A model generated the notes under the pieces. That model saw only the letters and a list, made by a program, of their open reading frames with translations. It had not been told where the DNA came from and made no database searches. 64,000 nt of DNA from Streptococcus oralis (GTDB lineage Bacteria; Bacillota; Bacilli; Lactobacillales; Streptococcaceae): the NCBI RefSeq assembly GCF_019334565.1, contig NZ_CP079724.1, positions 1,075,001 to 1,139,000 of the forward strand, written 5' to 3'. Of this stretch, positions 11,732 through 21,225 are shown one piece after another (positions within the stretch are counted from its first letter, which is position 1; the number at the start of each line of letters is the position of its first letter). The translations under genes and the position numbers were made by a program.

Positions 11732-11763
11732 AAAAAAAGAACCTTGCAAGGCAAGATTCTTTT
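11732..11763 (-). terminator. tuf terminator
   Basis: Hairpin with a 13-position stem (one mismatch) around AAGAA and CTTGC, loop CTT, followed by a T run on the minus strand. It lies about 45 bases after the tuf stop and upstream of the ylxM promoter. Confidence 0.85.
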
Positions 11764-11806
11764 AGTGTCTGACTTAAATAATTGTTCTTCTGGGAACCTA
11801 ATCGAA

Positions 11807-13003
<1,197 letters not shown>

Positions 13004-13074
13004 TTGAGTAAAAGCCTCCAATAAAATATATTTTATAGATAGACAGTAGGCAATACAGTCTAACTTTCCTTACT

Positions 13075-13102
13075 ATTTTATCAAATTTCTGCTAAATTGC
13101 AA
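13075..13102 (-). promoter_or_regulatory. tuf promoter
   Basis: TTGCAA (13097-13102), 16-base spacer, TAAAAT (13075-13080) with an upstream TG giving an extended -10. The leader of about 65 bases precedes the GGAGG of tuf. Confidence 0.7.
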
Positions 13103-13191
13103 GTGTTTTACACATATTTTATGAATTAATCTGAATCTTACAAAGTGCTGTTCTTCTGCTTCTTTATACAATTCAAGCGGTATTATGCTCA

Positions 13192-13215
13192 CAAAAAAAT
13201 CAGGTTCCCCTGATT
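13192..13215 (-). terminator. Terminator of the AI-2E family permease gene
   Basis: AATCAGG-GGAA-CCTGATT followed by TTTTTTG on the minus strand, starting right after the stop codon. Confidence 0.85.
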
Positions 13216-14325
13216 CTAAATGGATTCTGATTTTTCCAGTTCTTTAGCTTCCTTATGATTTTCATATAATTTCGCCAAGAACTTAGTGATTTCTTTGAGA
13301 ATAGAGTAGGTTGGCACTGCTACAATCATCCCTATGACGCCGTAGATATTACTTGACAATAAGAGGAGTACCAAAATCGTAATCGGGTGTACTTTCATAA
13401 CCCCTCCAACGATACGTGGATAAAGAACATTTCCATCAATCTGTTGAATAATAAGCATATAAGCAACCGCAATCAACATACGATGAGGATCCGTGAACAC
13501 ATTCGCAATCACCATCGGAATCAAGCCAATACTTGGACCGACATAAGGGATCAAATTTGCGATTCCAGAAAAAATAGCAAAAACAAGAGCGTACTTTAAT
13601 CCGATAACGCTATAACCAATATAAGCTAAACATCCAATAATAACCGCATCAATTGCAATTCCACTGATATAGCGCGCTATGGTCGTATTAAGGTTGGTTA
13701 AGAGGCTAGAAAGATTTAATTTATCATGTTTTAAGACAGTTCGTTCCAACATTGGTAGCAACTTATGACCATCCAACAAGAAATAAATCAAAAATACAGG
13801 GGTCATAATGAGAATCAGAACCGTGCTAAACAAGGCTGAAAGAACACTTCCTAAACTATTGCTGACGCTATTCAGGATATTCTGTAGGATATCCACATAG
13901 GAGAGATTTAACTGTTGAATTGTTTGTTGAATATCGATATTCTGGAAAATAGGGTTCATCGACAAATCAATAACCAAATCCTGCAATCTGCTATAGATAT
14001 TTTGACTAGAAATAATCAAGCTGGTCAACTGATTAATCAGAATCGGCAAGAGATAGACGACCCCAACCACGATAGCACCAATCAAGGCACAAAGAGTGAC
14101 CAAGACACCAATTAGACGATTGATTTTACATCTCTTTTCTAAAAAAGTAACGATTGGATTTGTAATGTAGTAAAAAAATCCACCAAGCAAAAATGGAATC
14201 ATAATGGTATTCACAACCGTCACGAAGGGAGTAATGATGGCTCCCATTTCTCTCCAAAGATAGAAAATCAGTGTTAATAATAAAATTTCAGCTGTCCAAA
14301 AAAATAATTTGTTTCTACGGAACAT
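13216..14325 (-). CDS. AI-2E family transporter (YtvI/YdbI-type membrane protein)
   Basis: Multi-spanning membrane protein of 369 residues in the family PF01594. Members include the E. coli TqsA exporter and Na+/H+ or osmotic-stress transporters in other bacteria, so the substrate is unknown here. About seven or eight hydrophobic segments are visible, including the paired segments after residue 25, the soluble middle region (about 95-150) and the conserved GLIPMVIANVFTDP region with IVGGVMKVHPITILVLLLLS. The ATG at 14323-14325 has AAGGAGG six bases upstream; the longer in-frame start has none. It is transcribed alone, divergent from dacA. Confidence 0.85.
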   Translation of the reverse strand: MFRRNKLFFWTAEILLLTLIFYLWREMGAIITPFVTVVNTIMIPFLLGGFFYYITNPIVTFLEKRCKINRLIGVLVTLCALIGAIVVGVVYLLPILINQLTSLIISSQNIYSRLQDLVIDLSMNPIFQNIDIQQTIQQLNLSYVDILQNILNSVSNSLGSVLSALFSTVLILIMTPVFLIYFLLDGHKLLPMLERTVLKHDKLNLSSLLTNLNTTIARYISGIAIDAVIIGCLAYIGYSVIGLKYALVFAIFSGIANLIPYVGPSIGLIPMVIANVFTDPHRMLIAVAYMLIIQQIDGNVLYPRIVGGVMKVHPITILVLLLLSSNIYGVIGMIVAVPTYSILKEITKFLAKLYENHKEAKELEKSESI

Positions 14326-14411
14326 CGGTATCCTCCTTCTCTCCATTTTACCATATTTCTGAAAAAGATAAGATGGCTTTAGTAAAAAAGCGAGAATATT
14401 TTTTTTCTTTA

Positions 14412-14420
14412 TGATAAAAT
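14412..14420 (+). promoter_or_regulatory. Extended -10 promoter adjacent to dacA start
   Basis: TGATAAAAT ends at 14420 and the dacA ATG begins at 14430, so the predicted +1 (about 14427) leaves a leader of roughly three bases. Confidence 0.6.
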
Positions 14421-14429
14421 AAAGCTAAT

Positions 14430-15671
14430 ATGAAAAAAATAATTTTATCTTTTATGACACTTTTAGTTTTTGGAACAGCTTCTACTGTTTCTGCTCAGGA
14501 GTTTGATGTTGCTGCTAAACATGCCATTGCCGTCGAGGCTACAACTGGAAAAATCCTCTACGAAAAAGATGCAAATCAGCCTGTAGAAATTGCTTCTATT
14601 ACCAAACTTGTTACAATTTATTTGGTCTATGAAGCTCTGGAACAAGGAACTATCAGCCTATCTACACCTGTTGATATTTCGGACTATCCTTACAAACTTA
14701 CAACTAATTCTGAGGCGAGTAACGTCCCTATGGAAGCTCGAAATTATACTGTTGAACAACTATTAGAGGCTACAATGGTATCCAGTGCAAACAGCGCTGC
14801 GATTGCACTAGCAGAAAAGATTGCTGGTTCTGAGAAAGACTTTGTAGACAAGATGAGGGCTAAACTTCTTGAATGGGGAATTCAAGATGCAACTATTGTA
14901 AACACTACTGGTTTAAATAATGAGACCCTTGGCGATAATATCTATCCTGGTTCTAAAAAAGACGATGAAAACAAGTTGAGTGCCTACGACGTTGCAATAG
15001 TCGCTCGTAACCTCATCCGAGATTATCCTCAAGTTTTGGAAATCACCAAAAAGCCAACTTCTACCTTTGCAGGACTTGAAATCCACTCAACCAACTATAT
15101 GTTGGAGGGAATGCCTGCCTATCGTGGTGGTATTGATGGACTAAAGACAGGTACTACTGATAAAGCTGGTGCTTCATTCGTTGGAACAACTGTTGAGAAA
15201 GGGATGCGTATTATTACAGTTGTTTTAAATGCAGATCAACAAGATACCAACCCTTATGCACGTTTTACTGCTACTTCTGCACTTTTAGATTATATTTCTG
15301 CAAACTTTGCCTTAAAAACTGTTGTTCAGAAAGGTGAAGCATACAATGATAGTAAAGTAACAGTTCTTGATGGTAAAGAAGATAATGTGACAGCTGTCGC
15401 TAAGTCAGACATTTCCATCGTCCAACGCATCGGAAGCGCTACTACACCAGCCCTCCAATTCACACCGAAATCAACATCAGAAATGGCTCCATTGGAAGAA
15501 GGCAAGGTTGTTGGTACTTTAACCTATGAGGACCAAGATTTGATTGGCCAAGGTTATCTCGCTTCTGACAAACCATCTTTTGAAATGGTTTCTGAAAAGA
15601 AAGTAGAAAAAGCCTTCTTTTTGAAGGTTTGGTGGAATCAATTTATCCGCTTTATCAATGAAAAACTATAA
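14430..15671 (+). CDS. dacA: D-alanyl-D-alanine carboxypeptidase, PBP3
   Basis: Low-molecular-weight penicillin-binding protein that trims the terminal D-Ala from peptidoglycan stem peptides and so limits cross-linking. The 413-residue protein has a signal peptide (MKKIILSFMTLLVFGTASTV, cleavage after SAQ or nearby). The three active-site motifs are SITK (residues 56-59), S-A-N (119-121) and KTGT (about 239). A C-terminal beta domain follows, with an amphipathic membrane-anchor helix at the very end (FLKVWWNQFIRFINEKL). No Shine-Dalgarno is visible before the ATG, and a promoter -10 lies only nine bases upstream. Confidence 0.97.
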   Translation: MKKIILSFMTLLVFGTASTVSAQEFDVAAKHAIAVEATTGKILYEKDANQPVEIASITKLVTIYLVYEALEQGTISLSTPVDISDYPYKLTTNSEASNVPMEARNYTVEQLLEATMVSSANSAAIALAEKIAGSEKDFVDKMRAKLLEWGIQDATIVNTTGLNNETLGDNIYPGSKKDDENKLSAYDVAIVARNLIRDYPQVLEITKKPTSTFAGLEIHSTNYMLEGMPAYRGGIDGLKTGTTDKAGASFVGTTVEKGMRIITVVLNADQQDTNPYARFTATSALLDYISANFALKTVVQKGEAYNDSKVTVLDGKEDNVTAVAKSDISIVQRIGSATTPALQFTPKSTSEMAPLEEGKVVGTLTYEDQDLIGQGYLASDKPSFEMVSEKKVEKAFFLKVWWNQFIRFINEKL

Positions 15672-15702
15672 AAAAATCGCGATTTTCTTCGCGATTTTTT
15701 CT
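15671..15702. terminator. Bidirectional terminator between dacA and the thioredoxin-like gene
   Basis: AAAAAATCGCG, eight-base loop, CGCGATTTTTT (15671-15700), with T runs on both strands between two convergent genes. Confidence 0.9.
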
Positions 15703-16248
15703 TTATTTCATTTCTTTAAAAGCCGCTTCTGCATCAGCATTGCTAATAGCACCAAATTGGATTTTTCCGATTTTACCCTGACTGTCAATCAAGTATTCCG
15801 TTGGAATACTACGAATTTGGTAGGCTTGGAAGGTAGTTGCTTGCGTATCATATAAAACTGGAATATCCTTGTAGCCTTGTTCTTGGTACCATTTTGGGAA
15901 GTCTTGAACTGTTTTTTCACCTTGGAGACCTGGTGCAATGACACTCAAGATTTCAAAGTCTCGATCTTGTTTGGCAGCTAATTCCATCAACTCAGGCATG
16001 CTTTTTTTACATGGTCCACACCAAGAAGCCCAGAATTTCAAATAGACCTTTTTCCCTTTATAGTCTGATAACTTCACTTCTTTGCCATCCATAGACTGCA
16101 AGGTGAAGTCTGGCGCATCCTTACCGACTGCGATTTGTTGAACAGCAGGTTGTTTTGGACTGCTTGTCTGTTTGGTTACTTTTTCACCACAGGCAATCAA
16201 CAAGAATAGAGACATGAGGCTCAATCCAGCAAAAATAACTTTTTTCAT
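15703..16248 (-). CDS. Thioredoxin-like lipoprotein (Etrx2/TlpA type)
   Basis: Surface thiol-disulfide oxidoreductase, 181 residues. A lipoprotein signal ends in the lipobox LLIAC with acylated C20, followed by a short linker and a TlpA/AhpC-like thioredoxin fold with the redox motif WCGPC (C77 and C80). The cis-proline context is RSIPTEYLID. In pneumococci the paralogue pairs Etrx1-CcdA1-MsrAB and Etrx2-CcdA2 protect against extracellular oxidation. The present pair with ccdA and without msrAB matches the Etrx2 arrangement, so the Etrx2 name rests on context. Confidence 0.88.
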   Translation of the reverse strand: MKKVIFAGLSLMSLFLLIACGEKVTKQTSSPKQPAVQQIAVGKDAPDFTLQSMDGKEVKLSDYKGKKVYLKFWASWCGPCKKSMPELMELAAKQDRDFEILSVIAPGLQGEKTVQDFPKWYQEQGYKDIPVLYDTQATTFQAYQIRSIPTEYLIDSQGKIGKIQFGAISNADAEAAFKEMK

Positions 16249-16259
16249 TTTTTCTCCTT

Positions 16260-16970
16260 TTATCCAAGAATTCCTGACAAGGCATTTAACTGCCCTAGCA
16301 TTAATAATAATCCCATCAAAATAATCAAAGCTCCCCCGATTTTCTTTAGTAGGATCATATGGGGTTTTAATTTACTAAAGTAGGGCATAATCCAGCCCGA
16401 AGCCAAGGCCAAAACAATGAAAGGAAGGGCCATTCCCAATGTGTATACTAATGTTAACACGGCTCCTTGCCAAGCACCATTGCCACCGGAAGCTGCTAGG
16501 GCCAAGACTGAACTTAAGACTGGTCCGATACAAGGGGTCCAACCAAAACTAAAGGTTATCCCAAGTAAAAAGGCTGACAGATAGTGATTAGACTTTGATT
16601 GTTTGAAGGTGACTGTCTTTTGAACCTCCAGTTTATTGAAATGCAAGATTTCCATCTGATGAAGTCCTAAAAGAATAATGACTATTCCCATAGCATAACG
16701 AAACCAGTCTGCATAGAGCATGTGCCCTAGGAATCCAGCTCCAAATCCTAAAATAAAGAAAATGAGGGAGATTCCAGCAATAAAGCACAAGGTTCGAATT
16801 AAACCTGACCATGCAACGTCTCTTCCAAAAAAGCGAAAGCTTTTCGAATTTCCCTGATCATCCAGTAAAATACCAGCATAGACAGGTAGCAAAGGAAAGA
16901 TACAGGGTGAAAAGAAGGACAGGATACCTGCAAAAAAAACGGATACTAGAAATATAATCGACTCCAACAA
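16260..16970 (-). CDS. ccdA: CcdA-type electron-transfer membrane protein
   Basis: Six-helix membrane protein of about 236 residues that carries electrons from cytoplasmic thioredoxin across the membrane to an extracellular thioredoxin-like partner, here the downstream lipoprotein 11 bases away. The two redox cysteines are in FFSPCIFPLLPVY (about residue 23) and GWTPCIGPVLSS (about residue 132), each followed by proline as is usual. The first codon appears to be TTG: no ATG or GTG lies near the start of the first helix. TAGGT a few bases upstream can serve as ribosome site. It is the first gene of the two-gene unit. Confidence 0.9.
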   Translation of the reverse strand: MLESIIFLVSVFFAGILSFFSPCIFPLLPVYAGILLDDQGNSKSFRFFGRDVAWSGLIRTLCFIAGISLIFFILGFGAGFLGHMLYADWFRYAMGIVIILLGLHQMEILHFNKLEVQKTVTFKQSKSNHYLSAFLLGITFSFGWTPCIGPVLSSVLALAASGGNGAWQGAVLTLVYTLGMALPFIVLALASGWIMPYFSKLKPHMILLKKIGGALIILMGLLLMLGQLNALSGILG

Positions 16971-16999
16971 ATTACCTACTTTCTCAAAATTCTAATCCT

Positions 17000-17027
17000 A
17001 TTTTACTACAAAAGGATAAATTTGTAA
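17000..17027 (-). promoter_or_regulatory. Promoter of the ccdA-thioredoxin-like unit
   Basis: TTACAA (17022-17027), 16-base spacer, TAAAAT (17000-17005) on the minus strand, about 30 bases before the TTG start. Confidence 0.55.
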
Positions 17028-17065
17028 GAAGTCCGCTACGCTTATTTATTTTGATAAAATTTGAC

Positions 17066-17094
17066 ACAAAAAAAGGAGCTAAGCTCCCTTTTTT
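17066..17094 (-). terminator. map terminator
   Basis: GGAGC-TAA-GCTCC hairpin (17075-17087) flanked by A and T runs. On the minus strand it is followed by seven T and it begins at the map stop codon. Confidence 0.85.
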
Positions 17095-17953
17095 AATACG
17101 TTCCTTCTTCGCCTTGGCTAGTCAAGATAACTGGACCGTCTTTGGTAATCACGAACTGGTGTTCATATTGGCAAGACAAGCCGCCATCTATAGTCTTATG
17201 AGCCCAGCCAGTCTTCATATCTGTATCGATTTCCCAGTCACCAGTATTGATCATGGGTTCAATGGTTAGTACCATTCCTTCACGGAGACGGAGACCACGA
17301 CCTGCAACACCATAGTTAGGGACCATTGGCTCTTCGTGCATAGTTGGACCAACACCATGACCAACCAAATCACGCACTACACCATAACCGCGACTTTCAG
17401 CGTATTCTTGAATGGCCGCACCGATATCGCCGATACGATTGCCAACAACTGCTTGCTCAATCCCTTTATACATAGCTTCCTTGGTCACGTCCATCAGGTT
17501 TTTCACTTCTTCAGACGGTGTACCAACCGCATAAGCCCAACATGAGTCAGCTAAACCACCAGTATAACTTTGTGTGTATTTTTTCATTTGCTCAACATTG
17601 TTAAAGTTGAGTTTAGATACATTGAGGTCGGATTTGGCAATCGGACCACCCAGTACCATGTCAACCTTGAGCAAATCGCCATCTTTCAAGATGTAATGAC
17701 GTGGAAAAGCATGAGCTACTTCGTCGTTGAGAGAGCAACAGGTGGCATAGGGGTAATCCATGACTGCCCCATCCACGCCAATCTGTAGAGGAAGGAAATT
17801 CTCTTCTTTACAACGTCGACGAACATACTCTTCTACTTCCCACATATCCACGCCTGGCTTAATCAAATCACGTAAGCCGATATGGATACTAGCTAGGAAA
17901 TCACCAGCCTTGTTCATGGCTTCGATTTCACGTGCTGATTTTAAAGTTATCAT
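17093..17953 (-). CDS. map: Methionine aminopeptidase type I
   Basis: Removes the initiator methionine from nascent proteins. The 286-residue product has the pita-bread fold and metal ligands expected for type I enzymes: D-x-x-x-G-G-P near KVDMVLGGP and DLNVSK, H in DLVGHGVG, E in MVLTIEPM and the last E in CQYEHQFVI. Compared with the minimal E. coli enzyme there is an extra stretch around residues 105-145 (NNVEQMKKYTQSYTGGLADS), which is usual for the streptococcal form. It starts 15 bases after spxR and is probably the last gene of the murA-GNAT-spxR-map unit. Confidence 0.95.
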   Translation of the reverse strand: MITLKSAREIEAMNKAGDFLASIHIGLRDLIKPGVDMWEVEEYVRRRCKEENFLPLQIGVDGAVMDYPYATCCSLNDEVAHAFPRHYILKDGDLLKVDMVLGGPIAKSDLNVSKLNFNNVEQMKKYTQSYTGGLADSCWAYAVGTPSEEVKNLMDVTKEAMYKGIEQAVVGNRIGDIGAAIQEYAESRGYGVVRDLVGHGVGPTMHEEPMVPNYGVAGRGLRLREGMVLTIEPMINTGDWEIDTDMKTGWAHKTIDGGLSCQYEHQFVITKDGPVILTSQGEEGTY

Positions 17954-17968
17954 TTTTTCTCCTAGATT

Positions 17969-19246
17969 CTAATTAATTTTAACCGTAACATTTGCTTTTG
18001 AAACAATCTGATGACCATGATAAATATCATAATCAATAATAGCTGAGCGTCTCGTGTGGTGAATAATCCGAGCCTGAATCCGCAAAGTATCATCTATCTG
18101 CACAGCCTGCAAGAAATAAATCAACATCTGTTCAATGATGAGATTTCGCCCGCTATTGACAACAAGGTCTTGGGTCATGTGATTGAGGATTTCAGCCAAG
18201 ACACCATTAGCAAGTACACCATTTTTCTCCAACATAAAAGGTTCAACAGTAATGACTACTTCATCATGATGATAAGAGAGTTTTTGTCCGATTTGCTCGG
18301 AGAAAGTCGGCAAAGCTGAAACTTGGGAACGACTCATCTTTTCCATGACATCTCGTCGTGTTACGACACCGAGTAAGGTTTGGTTACTTCTGACTACCGG
18401 AACCATCTCAAAGTCTTCTGCGATCATCCGTTGACTAACATTGGCAATATTGGTCGCTAAGCCTGTTACAAAGATACTACGTGTCATCACCTTGTCAATC
18501 GTCGTGCTGGGGGATTTATCTCCTGCGTCACGCATAGTAACAACCCCAACAACCACTTGATGTTGGTTAATGACTGGAAAACGACTACTTCTGTTCTTAC
18601 GGACCAAGTCTAGATAGTCTTTGACCGTATCCGTTTCTCTCAAAAAACCATACTCATGACTGGGACGATAGAGCTTTTCGACTGTCAGAATATCGGTTTT
18701 GATTTGAACATTTGAGAGGGCTTTGTTAATCATGGTCGCTACTGTAAAAGTGTCATGTTTACTCCTCAGAACTGGAATCCCTTTTTTATTAGCCAACTCA
18801 AGAACATCATCTTGGACATGAAAACCACCTGTAACGAGGACTGCATTTTCATTTTCCAGCGCTAAAAGTTGAATACGAGTACGGTCACCTACAATCAAAA
18901 GACCCCCATCATGGAGATAGGACAGGATATTTTGCTCTGTCATAGCCCCAATGGAGAATTTACTAAACTCTCTCTCAAGACCTTCCTGACCAGCTAAAAC
19001 TTCAGAGGAGGTGACTTCAGCAATTTCAGCATAGGTTAGCCTCTCAATAGCCACTTTCTGGGACTTGACTCGTATGGTTCCACTACGTGGCCGAGTTTCA
19101 ACGATGCCACGATTTTCAGCTTCTTTGATAGCTCGGTAGGCGGTTCCGTCACTAACACCTAGGTGATTGGAAATACTGCGTACACTAACTCTCTTTCCAA
19201 TTGGCAACTCTTCCAGATAGGACAAAATTTCCTGGTGTTTACTCAT
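17969..19246 (-). CDS. spxR: CBS-HotDog regulatory protein, SpxR-like (YtoI family)
   Basis: A 425-residue regulator with four parts. First is an N-terminal winged helix (about residues 1-60, SISNHLGVSDGTAYRAIKEA); then a DRTGG domain (about 70-185); then a CBS pair (about 190-305, HQVVVGVVTMRDAG and TLLGVVTRRDVM); and last a C-terminal HotDog/thioesterase-like domain (about 315-425). This order matches pneumococcal SpxR, a positive regulator of pyruvate oxidase spxB and hydrogen peroxide output that may sense adenylates or acyl-CoA. Its ATG overlaps the end of the upstream GNAT gene, with GGAGA in that gene as ribosome site. Confidence 0.85.
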   Translation of the reverse strand: MSKHQEILSYLEELPIGKRVSVRSISNHLGVSDGTAYRAIKEAENRGIVETRPRSGTIRVKSQKVAIERLTYAEIAEVTSSEVLAGQEGLEREFSKFSIGAMTEQNILSYLHDGGLLIVGDRTRIQLLALENENAVLVTGGFHVQDDVLELANKKGIPVLRSKHDTFTVATMINKALSNVQIKTDILTVEKLYRPSHEYGFLRETDTVKDYLDLVRKNRSSRFPVINQHQVVVGVVTMRDAGDKSPSTTIDKVMTRSIFVTGLATNIANVSQRMIAEDFEMVPVVRSNQTLLGVVTRRDVMEKMSRSQVSALPTFSEQIGQKLSYHHDEVVITVEPFMLEKNGVLANGVLAEILNHMTQDLVVNSGRNLIIEQMLIYFLQAVQIDDTLRIQARIIHHTRRSAIIDYDIYHGHQIVSKANVTVKIN

Positions 19247-19790
19247 TGAATTCTCCTTTTATGTATCGAAATTCAAGATAGTCCCTCATTTTTCGTGTAT
19301 AACGATCGCTCCCCTTAAACTGTCGGACGAGACTAAAGCCCGATTTTAAGGCTACTTTTTGACTAGCTTGATTCTCCAAATGAGTGATGATGGATAATTG
19401 TTTTAAACCAAATTCTTCAAATGAAAGCTGACATAGTTTGGTAACTACTTCTGTCATAAAACCTTGTGACCAAGAATCTTTTTTTAAAAAGTAACCAATT
19501 TCTGCTTCTTTTTTGATTTCATCAATCTTTTCAAATTTAATGGAGCCAATCATTTCCTGATTTCCTTGGAGACAAATTGCCCAAACACCCAGAGGATTCT
19601 TCATAAAATAGTTAGCAAGGGCGTACTGACTTTCTTCCAAACTTGCTTGACTGGGAAAAATAAACTGTAAATTCTCAGGGTTTGAAGCAATCTCGAAAAA
19701 CGCTTGACTGTCACTAAAAAAGAAAGGACGCAAATACAAGCGCTCCGTTTCAAAAAAAGAAAACATTGCTAATTTGGTCCAAATATTCAT
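19239..19790 (-). CDS. GNAT family N-acetyltransferase (RimJ/RimL-like)
   Basis: Predicted acetyl-CoA-dependent acetyltransferase of 183 residues. The fold is recognisable from RLYLRPFFFSDSQAFFEIAS near the start, the acceptor-side strand GVWAICLQGNQEMIGSIKFE, and the acetyl-CoA loop region EIGYFLKKDSWSQGFMTEVV. It ends with the helix LENQASQKVALKSGF typical of the RimJ/RimL subgroup. The substrate is not known; N-termini of ribosomal proteins or a small amine are possible. The ATG at 19788-19790 with GAGGTGA upstream is preferred over an in-frame GTG. It overlaps spxR by eight bases and follows murA after 15. Confidence 0.82.
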   Translation of the reverse strand: MNIWTKLAMFSFFETERLYLRPFFFSDSQAFFEIASNPENLQFIFPSQASLEESQYALANYFMKNPLGVWAICLQGNQEMIGSIKFEKIDEIKKEAEIGYFLKKDSWSQGFMTEVVTKLCQLSFEEFGLKQLSIITHLENQASQKVALKSGFSLVRQFKGSDRYTRKMRDYLEFRYIKGEFNE

Positions 19791-19805
19791 AATCACCTCA
19801 ACGGC

Positions 19806-21065
19806 TTAGTCTTCAACGAGTGTAATATCCGCTCCAAGACTACGCAATTTTTCAATAATATCTGAGTAGCCACGAAGGATAAACTCAATATTCGTAATTT
19901 CAGTCTGGCCTTGAGCCATCAAGCCAGCGATGACAAGTGCAGCACCAGCTCGCAAGTCTGTAGCTTTTACACTTGCCCCGTGTAACTTACGACCACCGTT
20001 GTAGATAATGTGATCGTTTGTAGTCGTAATATCCGCATCCATTTTTGATAACTCAAAGACATGGTTAACACGTTTCTCATAAATCGTATCAATAATGGTT
20101 CCACGACCTTGGGCAGTTAGTAAAAGTGGCGTGATAGGCTGTTGCAAATCAGTTGCAAAACCAGGATAAGGAGCTGTTTTGATATTGATGGCCTTCAAAT
20201 CAGACTGTTCTTCAACGAAGATACTGTCTTCTGAGACCGTCATACGAACGCCCATTTCCTCGAGTTTGGCGATAAAACCTTCAAGATGCTCATAAAGAAC
20301 GTTGTTAATACGAATTCCTTTACCAACCGCAGCAGCAAGCGAAATATAAGTCCCAGCTTCAATACGATCTGGAATAACCTGATGACGCGTTCCATGAAGT
20401 TTCTCGACACCATCAATAATGATAATATCAGTTCCTGCACCACGAATATGGGCCCCCATATTGTTCAAAAGGGTAGCGACATCAATAATTTCCGGTTCAC
20501 GAGCCGCATTTTCAATAACAGTGCGTCCCTTAGCTTTAACTGCAGCAATCATCGTGTTAATCGTTGCACCAACGCTGACGGTATCCATGTATATACTTGC
20601 GCCATGAAGCCCCTTACCTTGGGCAGATAAATTCATATTATCTCCCTCATAGCTGACCTTAGCACCCATGGCTTCAAAGGCTTTTAAGTGAAGGTCAATC
20701 GGACGAGGCCCCAGATCACATCCACCAGGAAGTCCAACTGTAGCTTCACCAAAGCGACCTAAAAGACTTCCGTAGAAATAATAAGAAGCACGCAAGCTAT
20801 TAATCTTGCCATAAGGCATAGGAATGTTTTGAACACCTCTTGGATCAATCTCCAAGACATCCTCATAACACTTAACAGTCGCCCCCATAATTTCCATGAT
20901 TTCGACAAGACTAGCAACGTCTGAAATATCTGGAACACAATCTAAAGTGACAATATCATCTGATAAGATAATAGCTGGAATAAGCGCTACAACACTATTT
21001 TTAGCACCACTAATGGTGATCTCACCTTGCAATGGACGTCCACCATTGATGACAATTTTTCTCAT
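19806..21065 (-). CDS. murA: UDP-N-acetylglucosamine 1-carboxyvinyltransferase
   Basis: First committed step of peptidoglycan synthesis: transfers enolpyruvate from PEP to UDP-GlcNAc; target of fosfomycin. The 419-residue enzyme has the N-terminal substrate lysine in [10 protein letters not shown], the catalytic cysteine C116 in [14 protein letters not shown], and the conserved ATDLQQP aspartate motif. Streptococci carry two MurA-type enzymes; the company of GNAT, spxR and map matches the pneumococcal murA-2 locus as I remember it. It is first in the murA-GNAT-spxR-map unit, with an extended -10 promoter 40-50 bases upstream. Confidence 0.96.
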   Translation of the reverse strand: MRKIVINGGRPLQGEITISGAKNSVVALIPAIILSDDIVTLDCVPDISDVASLVEIMEIMGATVKCYEDVLEIDPRGVQNIPMPYGKINSLRASYYFYGSLLGRFGEATVGLPGGCDLGPRPIDLHLKAFEAMGAKVSYEGDNMNLSAQGKGLHGASIYMDTVSVGATINTMIAAVKAKGRTVIENAAREPEIIDVATLLNNMGAHIRGAGTDIIIIDGVEKLHGTRHQVIPDRIEAGTYISLAAAVGKGIRINNVLYEHLEGFIAKLEEMGVRMTVSEDSIFVEEQSDLKAINIKTAPYPGFATDLQQPITPLLLTAQGRGTIIDTIYEKRVNHVFELSKMDADITTTNDHIIYNGGRKLHGASVKATDLRAGAALVIAGLMAQGQTEITNIEFILRGYSDIIEKLRSLGADITLVED

Positions 21066-21107
21066 GTTTTACTCTTTCAAAATTTACTAAAAAGGTCTTT
21101 TCATTCT

Positions 21108-21116
21108 ATTATACCA
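21108..21116 (-). promoter_or_regulatory. murA promoter (extended -10)
   Basis: TGGTATAAT on the minus strand, 43 bases upstream of the murA start. No good -35 is seen, as is common for TGn promoters. Confidence 0.65.
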
Positions 21117-21169
21117 TAATTTTCAGTTTTTTCCCATTCCTATTTACTAAATACCATCTCATTTTGATA

Positions 21170-21216
21170 AAAAAAGACCTATCACTCAAGCTTTTCAGCC
21201 TGAAATGATAGGTTTT
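21170..21216 (-). terminator. pyk terminator
   Basis: Long hairpin: outer stem ACCTATCA/TGATAGGT, inner stem with two imperfect pairs, followed by a run of T on the minus strand, 10-50 bases after the pyk stop. Confidence 0.85.
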
Positions 21217-21225
21217 TGTGTTAGA

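Noticed and set aside
13216-14325. Calling the permease an autoinducer-2 exporter
   Set aside because: Family members have varied substrates, and nothing in the context points to quorum signalling.
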